Positions 56,701-64,000 of a DNA stretch of 64,000 nucleotides are shown here, one piece after another. The position numbers and the translations under genes are program-made. This stretch comes from Gracilaria gracilis (lineage: Eukaryota > Rhodophyta > Florideophyceae > Gracilariales > Gracilariaceae): NCBI GenBank assembly GCA_030374805.1, contig JARGSG010000189.1, positions 806,001 to 870,000 of the forward strand, read 5' to 3'. A model generated the notes under the pieces. The model searched no databases and was not told the origin of the DNA. It saw nothing but the letters and a program-made list of their open reading frames with translations. Within the stretch, counting starts at the first letter, position 1. Each line of letters begins with the position of its first letter.

Positions 56701-57298
56701 ACGACCGGGTGATGAAGCTGATGATGAAGCTATTGATAGAGATATCAATTCTAAGCTTCTTCCGAAATCATCGGGACCTTTCAAGGTAGTTCGGTCGACC
56801 GACCACACGGTAACGGTGAACCAAGATGGTGTAGAGAATACAATCTCTATTGACCGAATCACGGTTGCACCTCAGACGGTTCAGTCCAGGAAGGAACGCG
56901 GAGAATCCGCGCGTAACCCACAAGCGGTTGCCCTGAGGACTCAGCCCCGGGAAGACGGGACACCCATCGAGGTTAATGATGACGCACAGGGTGACGACCC
57001 AGACTACGTACCACCTGCGGGGATTACGGTTGCTCCTTCAGAGGAAACACCTACCCCTAGTGGTACCGATGCTCATCTAAACCAAAGTGGTGAAACGATA
57101 CCAGCCCAGGTCTCTAATGAGTTCCCAGTGGAACGCCTTGTAGGTCACCGCCGTACCCAAGAAGGTCTGAAGTACACAGTACGCTGGTATGGCTGGGGGG
57201 CTGACGGTGATACCGCCGAGCCGCCCTCAGCCATACCACACCATTTCAGGGTAAGCTACTGGAACCGCAAAGGAGAGGACATGCCGAATGATGGGTAA
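53705..57298 (+). pseudogene. Gypsy-2 pol region: RT, RNase H, integrase, chromodomain
   Basis: A long 1197-codon open frame. Reverse transcriptase has RFCVDYRRLNSM (near 54330) and the catalytic VYIDDVIIYS (near 54633). RNase H has TLDTDASDAQIGCCL (near 55080) and TDHDALRWIL. Integrase has a HYPRLSGHPGG ... CESCVRTR finger (55805-55935) and a core AIDLLGPLPK, LLTDNGSNLASKFF, TNGQVERFNRTL (56005-56315). A C-terminal chromodomain lies near 57120-57260 (FPVERLVGHRRTQEGLKYTV, RWYGWGADGDTAEP). RT-RNase H-integrase order plus chromodomain defines a chromovirus. Within this stretch all expected motifs are present. Confidence 0.94.
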
Positions 57299-58212
57299 AC
57301 CTTAGAGGTAATGCAGTCCCCCAAGGAAGGGGGAAAAGCACATTGTAATGAGGAGTACCAAAGTCGGTTCGGACGCTCACCGGAAAGGTACAACCAGAAG
57401 GAAGCATTCCAGGAGGGTACGTCCAAGGAGCGGTAGCGCTAAAGACGGACGCACCGTTGTACGCGCGCCGTTGCACACGCGCCATGCACGTGCGCGGTAC
57501 GGGCGCGAACCCGCACGGTGGAAACATTCAAAAAATTGTATCTTTTTATTTGACGATGCATACGCGCGCTTCTCGTGGCGCGCCGTGCGGAGTAACCGAT
57601 TCGGTTTACACTATTGTGTGTAGGGAGCGAGCAACGGCATGGTCAAAAAATCTAAGTATTTTGACCGTGCCGCGCTCCCGAATCGGCCATTCCCAGCCTC
57701 TGAAACCCCTTGGTTCTCGAGATACAGACCAAAAGGGTTTTCTGCGTTTTCACTACCATATGGAGGGGTAATTTTCCGGTCAAATATTTTGATTCGCCTT
57801 GCAAGTAACCTCCAGGGTGAAACACCGCACGTGCGCCCATGCATGGTGAGAGGCCATGCAGACCAATCCAGGTACATTGCTGGCCACCGCGCGCAAGCGC
57901 GTGGCACGTCACCTCACCTCACGGGGAGGCCAAACCGCTCGCTGCCCCGCGCGGAGGCGAAGCGTCGTACCATCATGGTGAATCCATACTACGAGCACGC
58001 AAATGTGGCTCCCGATGGAACCAATTTACCTACAAGGAACTACGCTTCACCCACCGTGGTACGCTGGTCTAAAGAAGGGGGAGGGGAGTTATTTTCGCGT
58101 TTCCGCCTCGCAATGCCCCTCGATGGAAAATTGGAACCTAACATGGAAACACATAACTTTTAACTTTACTGAAAGAGCAATACCAACAGGGATGCAGAAG
58201 TGGTTACGACAA
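57299..58212. other. Gypsy-2 gap between convergent sense and antisense genes
   Basis: GC-rich with CGCGC words at 57460-57600. A hairpin lies at 57635-57672: CGGCATGGTCAAAA pairs with TTTTGACCGTGCCG around 10 bases. A 174-codon plus-strand frame here (57639-58163) has no motif. The hairpin may mark the 3' ends of the two converging transcripts. Confidence 0.5.
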
Positions 58213-61011
58213 TCAACCTGATGGGTGAGTGGCAAAGTGAGGCCCCGAGGAGCCTCCAGCTGAGGATCCCCGACCCGGAGTGGTGTTCTGATGGGCTCCC
58301 GGCCAAGGCTGGAAGAGGTGAGCCTGGCCTGGAGCCTGGCTAGGCGCGCTACCATGACCCACGGGGGTACTAGTAGGCACGCTGACGCCTGGCATCACGT
58401 CGGCACCCATCGGAGGTGGCGCGCTCGCCTGCGCAACCGACGGAGGTGCCGACGACCCGATGTGGAGAGGAGCCTGCGTAGCGGCTAGAAGGCCGGGGTT
58501 CAGGCTAGCACCAAATAGGGGATCCTCCAAAGGGTTTGTAGGCGTCGGGCCCATGGCCGTCGCTAGGCCTGCCACCTGGTTGGTAGCCATCTGGTAGAGC
58601 TCGACCTGGAACCGGTTCCGGAACTCACCAATTTGGGAAAAGGATCGCATGTACTGTGCATGACGAGGCAGGATGCTTTCCAGAAGGGTAAGAGCTTCGA
58701 CCACAGAGGTAGGACCCGCCCGCTGGAAGTTCACCACACAGGCTTGGCGGACCCGAGCCATTAAACCTGAAATGGCCTGGGAGTCCACCTGAGAGGGGAC
58801 AGGCGCCGCAGCCGCAGCCATGACACCCCCGAGAATAGCCCGCGGAGGCCCATCAACCCGTGTGGTACTAGGGAGAAGAGGAGTGGCACCAGTATGGGCA
58901 GGCGTATTGCGTCCCTCTGGAGCGGGAGTAGGCGCTGAAGTGACCACAGGGGTAGCTGCTGGCGATTCCACCACGGTTGGGAATGGCTCGGGACTCCCTG
59001 GAGGTCCCTGATCGGTCGGAGCCCCGGGATAGCGCTGCTCCGCGCGGGATACAACCTTCCAGGACACCGGATCGAAAACCTCCCACCCCTGCTTGGCTCC
59101 CCACGGGAAACTCTCCACTTGGGTAAGCAACGATTCCAGCTGCTCAATAGAGTAGTCCGTACCTGCCACAATGGTTCCGATTCCAAATAGGCGAATGTCG
59201 CGAATGACCCTCGGGGGAATGAAGAACATACGACCAGGACGTTGCACACCGTCACGGTAAATCTCGGCTTCTCGAGAACGACAATCCCAGTCAATACCGT
59301 CACGGGCAGCCTGCAGAGCCAAGATGGCCACCAATACGGCCCATTCCGCGAGGGCAATCGACCAAATGAGGTAATACCGATCGTGGTTACGGGTGATGTA
59401 GCTCCCGAAGTAAGCCAATACCGGTGGGGTTGGGACGCTAAGCGACATCGGTACCTCATAGGCATTCCACCATTCAGGTCGGGCCACATACCAAGAGGTT
59501 CTTCCCTTATTAGGTTGTGAGAAAAACTCCACATTATGGAACCCATGCATGACGCGGTTGAAGCTGGACCGGGTGCGAATGCGAGCCTCGGTGGCAGCAT
59601 CCACCCCCCACCTACGACGGTTAGCCCAATGGATGGTATTGTAAGGCCTATCGAAGCAAACCAAATGTGGTGAAGCCGGAAGGTACTGCTGCGGAAGGGA
59701 GTCGTACTGACAGATCTTCACAACCAGACGTCGGTAATAATGGAGCTCCGGTTCAATACGAACATACGGCAGATCGCTGGGATAAAGCGGGGGGATGAAA
59801 TACCTCATTGGTGTGTGTCGCTGGCGGCTGTCATAGCACTCCACCCGACCCTGACGAGGTTGAGATTCCTTATCCCGACGGTGGAGCGTTTGGGGGACGG
59901 AGCGGAGACGCTCGCAATCCCAACGAAACAAACCCAAGTAGGTATCCAAAGTCGGACGGCGCAAGACGCCGGGAAGCGAGGTGTTCCCCGGTGCCACTGG
60001 CCAGTTCCGACGGTACAGCGTCGCTTGCGACACCATTCTTGGATCGACCCCGAAGGTACCATGTTGGGAAACGTTCCAGTCGGCCGTGGTGAACGTCTCC
60101 AAACCATAATAGGAAATACCACGAGGAATCTCGGGCTCCGGACCATACGGGTCCCGGATCCCTTCGTGAATCCCTTGAGGTTGATTTGAGGAAAACGGAA
60201 CCGGCTGGCTCCGAAACCCAGTTTGGATGCGGGAATGGTACAAAGCAGCACCCCGAGAACCAGACTTGGCAATGCCGCTTCCGCGGCCGCGCGAGGGACC
60301 GGCACCCGACATGGTGTGATGAGTACCGTGAGGGAGTGGTTGAGACGGCGAGCATTCGACCGCAGGGGTGAAGCGAATCGGCTTTTTATCCACAATGGGT
60401 GAGTCACTAGAGCTGATGCTCAAAACCTCCACCCGTTCGGGGCCCCATGCTGGTTCAACCATTAAGGTATCGGCATTGGTCGCCGATGGCGCGCCGTCCC
60501 TTGAGGTTACCGCGTCCGATTGACCAACATGGGGAACCGACAATCGCCGTGTACCGCTACGGGTGCGAGCCCGCACGCTGGTACCAGGGCTACCCATGTG
60601 GTTCAGATAAGGATCGGGGGTCACCATAAACGGATTCAACCTTGTCGGTCGGACGAAAAGCCACGATGGCGCGAGCCCGCGTAGACAAACCGCAAAGGGG
60701 TGCGAAGGTAACCAGAAGGGACAACGGTGGAACAACCTCGATGGAGTCAGCGGCAATGCCTCGAAGGGTTGGTACTCGAACCTCGAAGGGACAGAGAGAC
60801 ACGCCGCAACCAAGTGGGCGCCAAAATCCTTCACGGTACAGTGCCCACACGAGCTCGAAGGCGCAACCCGCCACCCCCACTGGGTATACCGACACGGAAA
60901 AAGGGTCCAAGCCGGGCAGCCAAAAAGGCAGAACCTTGGAGGTATGCAATGGGCGCGCGCCGCGCCCAAACCACCAATGGGAACGAATAGGCTGCCGTCT
61001 GTGATAACCAA
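58213..61011 (-). CDS. Gypsy-2 antisense gene, 932-codon open frame, unknown function
   Basis: Uninterrupted on the minus strand across 2.8 kb. The first methionine is at 61011, but the codons before about MVTPDPYLNHMGSPG (60.63 kb) are low in structure, so translation may begin there. The N-terminal part is Ser/Pro/Gly/Arg-rich. A globular core contains FIPPLYPSDLPYVRIEPELH, HYYRRLVVKICQYDSLPQQ, IHWANRRRWGVDAATEAR and FGSYITRNHDRYYLIWSIA, then ALAEWAVLVAIL (60.0-59.2 kb). A Pro/Ala-rich linker and a helical part (ALTLLESILPRHAQYM, near 58.68 kb) end it. The core shares PPVL-Y-GS and LWS/IWS--L-EWA patterns with the antisense gene of Gypsy-1. It starts near the 3' LTR and converges on pol. 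I know no such protein in chromoviruses. A regulator, movement or envelope-like role is speculation; no clear membrane anchor is seen. Confidence 0.75.
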   Translation of the reverse strand: MVITDGSLFVPIGGLGAARAHCIPPRFCLFGCPAWTLFPCRYTQWGWRVAPSSSCGHCTVKDFGAHLVAACLSVPSRFEYQPFEALPLTPSRLFHRCPFWLPSHPFAVCLRGLAPSWLFVRPTRLNPFMVTPDPYLNHMGSPGTSVRARTRSGTRRLSVPHVGQSDAVTSRDGAPSATNADTLMVEPAWGPERVEVLSISSSDSPIVDKKPIRFTPAVECSPSQPLPHGTHHTMSGAGPSRGRGSGIAKSGSRGAALYHSRIQTGFRSQPVPFSSNQPQGIHEGIRDPYGPEPEIPRGISYYGLETFTTADWNVSQHGTFGVDPRMVSQATLYRRNWPVAPGNTSLPGVLRRPTLDTYLGLFRWDCERLRSVPQTLHRRDKESQPRQGRVECYDSRQRHTPMRYFIPPLYPSDLPYVRIEPELHYYRRLVVKICQYDSLPQQYLPASPHLVCFDRPYNTIHWANRRRWGVDAATEARIRTRSSFNRVMHGFHNVEFFSQPNKGRTSWYVARPEWWNAYEVPMSLSVPTPPVLAYFGSYITRNHDRYYLIWSIALAEWAVLVAILALQAARDGIDWDCRSREAEIYRDGVQRPGRMFFIPPRVIRDIRLFGIGTIVAGTDYSIEQLESLLTQVESFPWGAKQGWEVFDPVSWKVVSRAEQRYPGAPTDQGPPGSPEPFPTVVESPAATPVVTSAPTPAPEGRNTPAHTGATPLLPSTTRVDGPPRAILGGVMAAAAAPVPSQVDSQAISGLMARVRQACVVNFQRAGPTSVVEALTLLESILPRHAQYMRSFSQIGEFRNRFQVELYQMATNQVAGLATAMGPTPTNPLEDPLFGASLNPGLLAATQAPLHIGSSAPPSVAQASAPPPMGADVMPGVSVPTSTPVGHGSAPSQAPGQAHLFQPWPGAHQNTTPGRGSSAGGSSGPHFATHPSG

Positions 61012-61190
61012 AGAAGTGGATAGAGCCGCAATCGGTGATCACCAAGGTGGTGAACGGAGTACGCTCGGCGACGCAGAGCCGATGCGACGCACGGCGCGAG
61101 ATGGCACGAAGGCTGCGACAGGGACCAAATTGGTACGACGATGCAACCGACTTGGTGAAAGGATCTAGGAGCCACGAGGGCGTGGCTCAG

Positions 61191-61205
61191 GGTAGGAAGG
61201 GGGTC
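61191..61205 (+). promoter_or_regulatory. Gypsy-2 polypurine tract
   Basis: GGTAGGAAGGGGGTC abuts the 3' LTR, the expected place of the plus-strand primer. Confidence 0.75.
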
Positions 61206-61714
61206 TGTAGTACAATGAGACCTCAATGGGTTGGTGCCACGTGGGTCTACTGGTGCGCCTTGCTGGCTACACTGTACCCAATTGGTATTCTGTATTTTAT
61301 AATTTCTAATTTCTAATTTATAGTCTAGGATAGTTTAGCATTGCTGGCCCATGACAGTAGGTCATGGGCACAGCCGATGACGTCATGCCCGCATGGGAGA
61401 TCGGCGTCGGTGCACCTTGTATATATTGTGGTGCACCTCGCCTTCCCCCTCGGGTATTGTAAAGTCAGGCACCATTAGGGCAGTAACTATACCATCTTGG
61501 TCACTTACTACTCTATTACTATCCAGGTTTTACCGCGCGTCGACGTCTACTACCGTACACCTACACGGTCTAGACTAGTTGCCCCGCCGTTTGCCCCTGC
61601 GGGTTTCAGGTGCCCTACTACCATATTGGTTGTGTGTTTTTCCCCTTTAGGTTGAGCCCTCGCGCGCTCCCTCTACCAGGCGGATCCCCACACCTTATCG
61701 GTATTTGTACGACA
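61206..61714 (+). repeat. Gypsy-2 3' LTR
   Basis: 509 bp, nearly identical to 50197-50704. It is followed by the GCCGC duplication and resumed pogo-like transposase coding. Confidence 0.96.
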
Positions 61715-63138
61715 GCCGCCGCATAATGGAACTAATGAATAACAATTTGGACGATGAACACCGAATAAAATTAACCCTGAGCAAGGGATGGCTGTACAAC
61801 TTCCAGAAGCGACCTGGACTGCGCTCGTTCAAATCGCACGGGGAAAGCGGAGATGCAGACCATGAGGCAATAGCAGAGAAACGTCTATCTATTATGAACA
61901 AGTTGAAGCAATACGATCCAAGCGACTGCTATAACGCAGATGAATTTGGACTCTTTTACAAAATGGCTCCTGGCCGAACAATCGCAGCAGAAAGATTGCC
62001 AGGAAGGAAGAAGGAAAAGACGAGAATGACGTTTTCAGCATGTTCTAACAGTACTGATACCGACCGTATTCCCCTATTGATGATTGAAAAAGCTCGAAAA
62101 ACCCACTGCTTTAAAAAGAAGACGGGAGCTGAACTAGGTTTTGATTATCACTGGATCAAGAAAGCCTGGATGACCAGTTCAATATTTCTGGATTGGCTCT
62201 ATCGTTTTTCAGACCACATAAAATGTTTTTTCAACACTAAGAGAGTTCTCCTATTGCTTGGCAACGTAAGTGTGCATGGCAGTAGTGAAGTCCTACCCGT
62301 GTTTTCGAATGTAGAAGTTCTGTTCCTACCGCCAAACACAACGTCTTAAATTCAGCCGATGGATGCCGGTATTATTGCGGCTTTGAAGAAAAGATACCGG
62401 TCGTATTCGTATTCCCGTGCTTTGGATCAAATAGATATTGATGTCAATGATGGATACCAAATTGACCAGCTTACGGCAATGAGGCAAGTTTGTACAATAT
62501 GGATGAATTCTATACCATGCAAAGTTTTTTGGAACTGCTGGCTACATACAGGTCTTGTTATTGCAGAAAGTGATTCTTTATCTAAGAGTGATGTAGAGCA
62601 AAATGTTGAAGAAGAACTTCTTGGATTTGTACGACAGATTGTGCCTAATCCAGTTTTTAATTTGATAACTATTGACTCACTGGTTAATGTTGAGGGTGAA
62701 CACAAAGATTGTAATCAAGTTGCTACTGTAGATGAAATTGCTCTCAATGCTATGGAAGAGATCGAGAACCAGGAAGAAGAAAACGATGAAGGCGAGGATA
62801 ACGATGAATCTTTATTAGAGGACTTAAGTCTAGGAGACAAGCTTGCATACGTTGCGATCACACTTTTTATTTTGGAGGAGGAAGGAGACGTTAACAGTGC
62901 CGGCGTGCAAGTTCCTAGAAGAATGCAACGTCAATTGCGTAGTAGGCGAGTCGAAGACTTACGGCAGACACGCATTGACTTGTTCTTTTCTAGAAACCAG
63001 TGAGTTAGAGGTCATTCTGTAGTTAACTGTTTAGGTCCCTCGATATATTCTTAACTGGCTTACAAGGATGCAAGGAGCGTCTATGCTCCGCATCCTTATA
63101 GCGCGGGATTACTGTAGTCGCTTCGCCTTGAGGGACGG

Positions 63139-63343
63139 TGTTGAAACCGGTCGGTCTCTTGCAAGGCGAGAGCGCCACACACGCGTCATTTGTGCGCAGT
63201 GCAACGCCCGGCGCACAGCAATGCGCCGGTGGGTTGCACTGGCAAAATAAATTGCGCGACCGTCCGGCTCGGCGCTCTGCCCGCCGGCGGTCAACTATGC
63301 GCGCACTTCGCTCGACCCCTTTCGCCCCCGCTCGCGCGCTACA
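63139..63343 (+). repeat. Copia-1 3' LTR
   Basis: 205 bp, differing from the 5' LTR at two positions. It ends GCGCTACA and is followed by the CTTTT target duplication. Confidence 0.92.
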
Positions 63344-64000
63344 CTTTTTGTAGTTGAGCTTGTCACGATGACCAACAAAAACAACAATAACAACAAGGAT
63401 AGTAAGAGGGCTAGCCCTCATACTTAAGGTTACTCTTGAAACTCACTGTTGCTGTTTACAGAATCGATAATTGACACACGTGCAAAGAACTAGCACATCA
63501 GATGCGATTCGCAATTGATTCGTAGCTTTACGGTAAAGGTTTCCCCCCAGATAGCTTCGATCTCGTCCAAGCGCTGTTCGTCCATCACATAGATATTGGA
63601 GCCATTGTTCTCTGCCCAGAACGAGATAAAGAGACAAAAATACTGACGGCATGCCGTACATAGGTAGCTTGCGCGAAAGTTGTGATGGCTGAGAGTGCGT
63701 CAATGTCGTTATAAGCCAGAGCAAATACAACCGGTCTCCTGATGAAAAGTGTACGCGCCTTTTACGAGAGGAAGGTTAACCTAACCTCGAGGGCTAGGAA
63801 CGCTATCAGCGTTCCGACCGAAGGGCAGAATCTCCCTTCTCACGATGCAAGAATTGAAGATAGGACCAGGGCATTGTGAACAGGAGGATCCTCACACAAA
63901 GCATTTGATTTGTGAAAACATCGGTGCCGTCTCTGAGTTTCAACGGAGGAGAAGGTTCATCAATAGTCTGGATAACTTCCAAAACTTGACGGTGGTAACA
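63344..64000. other. Right flank, no confident gene
   Basis: Contains the perfect palindrome GAGGGCTAGCCCTC (63406-63419) and an inverted repeat GGAACGCT ... AGCGTTCC at 63798-63816. A minus-strand stretch near 63.5-63.7 kb reads as plausible protein in more than one frame (such as FWAENNGSNIYVMDEQRLDE) and might be the end of a host or transposon gene, but I cannot identify it. Confidence 0.3.

Larger units (their letters stand above)
50197..61714 (+). mobile_element. Gypsy-2: Ty3/Gypsy chromovirus with long antisense gene
   Basis: An 11.5 kb element with 508/509-bp LTRs, flanked by GCCGC on both sides (50192-50196 and 61715-61719), inside the pogo-like transposase gene. The parts are LTR, primer site, gag, protease, RT, RNase H, integrase, chromodomain, convergent antisense gene (58213-61011), polypurine tract and LTR. 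The LTRs differ at only about three positions, so this is the youngest insertion in the window, consistent with its place in the innermost layer of the nest. The sense genes carry about three breaks; the antisense frame is open throughout. A solo LTR of the same family lies at 13314-13821. Confidence 0.95.
49846..63003 (+). pseudogene. Pogo/Tigger-like transposase 3, interrupted by Gypsy-2
   Basis: The 5' part (49846-50196, probably from the ATG at 49870, MTSRIALTIEQKNEL) encodes an N-terminal helix-turn-helix (ALWAKNRFKLKKTPGQATVSRIL) and the start of a CENP-B domain (FPQFDKALLDWVMLQF). The 3' part, from 61720, continues it (SKGWLYNFQKRPGLRSFKSHGE) and has the DDE_1 core: YNADEFGLFYKMAPGRT (first Asp, near 61935), LLLLGNVSVHGS (near 62255) and QPMDAGIIAALKKRYRSY (third Asp, near 62360). 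At the second site a Gly (GGC) replaces the usual Asp of L-D-N-x-x-x-H, and a TAA at 62347 interrupts PPNTTS-x-IQPMD. The tail to 63003 is acidic. This copy cannot be active. It is a different subfamily from transposases 1 and 2. Confidence 0.88.
49346..63114 (+). mobile_element. Pogo-like DNA transposon 3, interrupted by Gypsy-2
   Basis: The left end CAGTAAACCCTCGATATAGG (49346) and the right end, on the minus strand CAGTAATCCCGCGCTATAAGG (from 63114), are imperfect terminal inverted repeats of the pogo/Tigger type, each bordered by TA (49344-49345 and 63115-63116). The transposon inserted into the 3' untranslated part of Copia-1. Without the Gypsy-2 insertion and its 5-bp duplication it is about 2.25 kb, a normal pogo length. 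Confidence 0.88.
43226..63343 (+). mobile_element. Copia-1: Ty1/Copia retrotransposon, hosting nested insertions
   Basis: The 205-bp LTRs at 43226-43430 and 63139-63343 differ at only two positions and are flanked by the duplication CTTTT (43221-43225 and 63344-63348). The element's own DNA is 43226-49343 plus 63117-63343. The rest is a pogo-like transposon (49346-63114) inserted close to the 3' LTR. The parts are 5' LTR, primer site, a 1.3 kb leader, one uninterrupted gag-pol frame (44723-48895), 3' untranslated DNA, a purine-rich tract (GAGGGACGG) and the 3' LTR. Coding looks whole apart from the downstream insertion. At about 1 percent LTR divergence it is recent. Confidence 0.9.

Noticed and set aside
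58213-61011. Antisense frame as an unrelated host gene captured by chance
   Set aside because: A related frame sits at the same place in Gypsy-1, so it belongs to the element lineage.
1-64000. CRISPR array, rRNA, tRNA or bacterial-type operons
   Set aside because: No regularly spaced repeats, rRNA or convincing tRNA sequence was seen; gene content is eukaryotic.

Overview
The window comes from a repeat-rich nuclear genome of a eukaryote with few or no introns. The density of LTR retrotransposons, pogo-like, Harbinger-like, hAT-like and Plavaka-like DNA transposons, intronless reading frames and roughly balanced base composition fit a red alga (a florideophyte such as Chondrus is my best guess). 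That assignment is inference; no marker gene is present. I see only one convincing host gene, a secreted or membrane protein at 38.7-40.1 kb. Almost everything else is mobile DNA.

Layout. 0-10 kb: a decayed plus-strand gene encoding a beta-class DNA amino-methyltransferase joined to a SET domain, a decayed plus-strand gene for a basic coiled-coil protein, and a minus-strand Plavaka-like transposase. The three may be parts of one large DNA transposon. 10.4-11.1 kb: hAT transposase fragment. 11.5-11.7 kb: solo Copia LTR. 12.2-14.2 kb: pogo-like transposase gene with a solo chromovirus LTR inside. 14.4-27.5 kb: a second pogo-like transposase gene carrying an 11.4 kb Gypsy chromovirus (14848-26245, target duplication AAAAC). 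28.0-30.4 kb: Harbinger-like element with convergent Myb-like and DDE transposase genes. 31.8-36.7 kb: a minus-strand Copia element with very short (about 92 bp) LTRs and a half-tRNA(iMet) primer site. 36.7-43.2 kb: host spacer, hairpins and the one host gene. 43226-63343: a three-level nest, in which a young Copia element contains a pogo-like transposon (49346-63114), which contains a Gypsy chromovirus (50197-61714). Target duplications are intact at each level.

Relative ages come from eye-counted LTR differences. Gypsy-1 LTRs differ at roughly 20 of 852 positions. The nested Copia LTRs differ at 2 of 205, and the nested Gypsy-2 LTRs at only a few of 508, which agrees with the nesting order. 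Both solo LTRs are clearly older.

The two observations I rate highest are: (1) both chromoviruses carry, between the chromodomain and the 3' LTR, a long antisense gene of similar size and partly similar sequence, which is not a standard Gypsy component; and (2) a DNA methyltransferase-SET fusion lies beside a Plavaka-type transposase, a possible transposon carrying its own chromatin-modifying gene.
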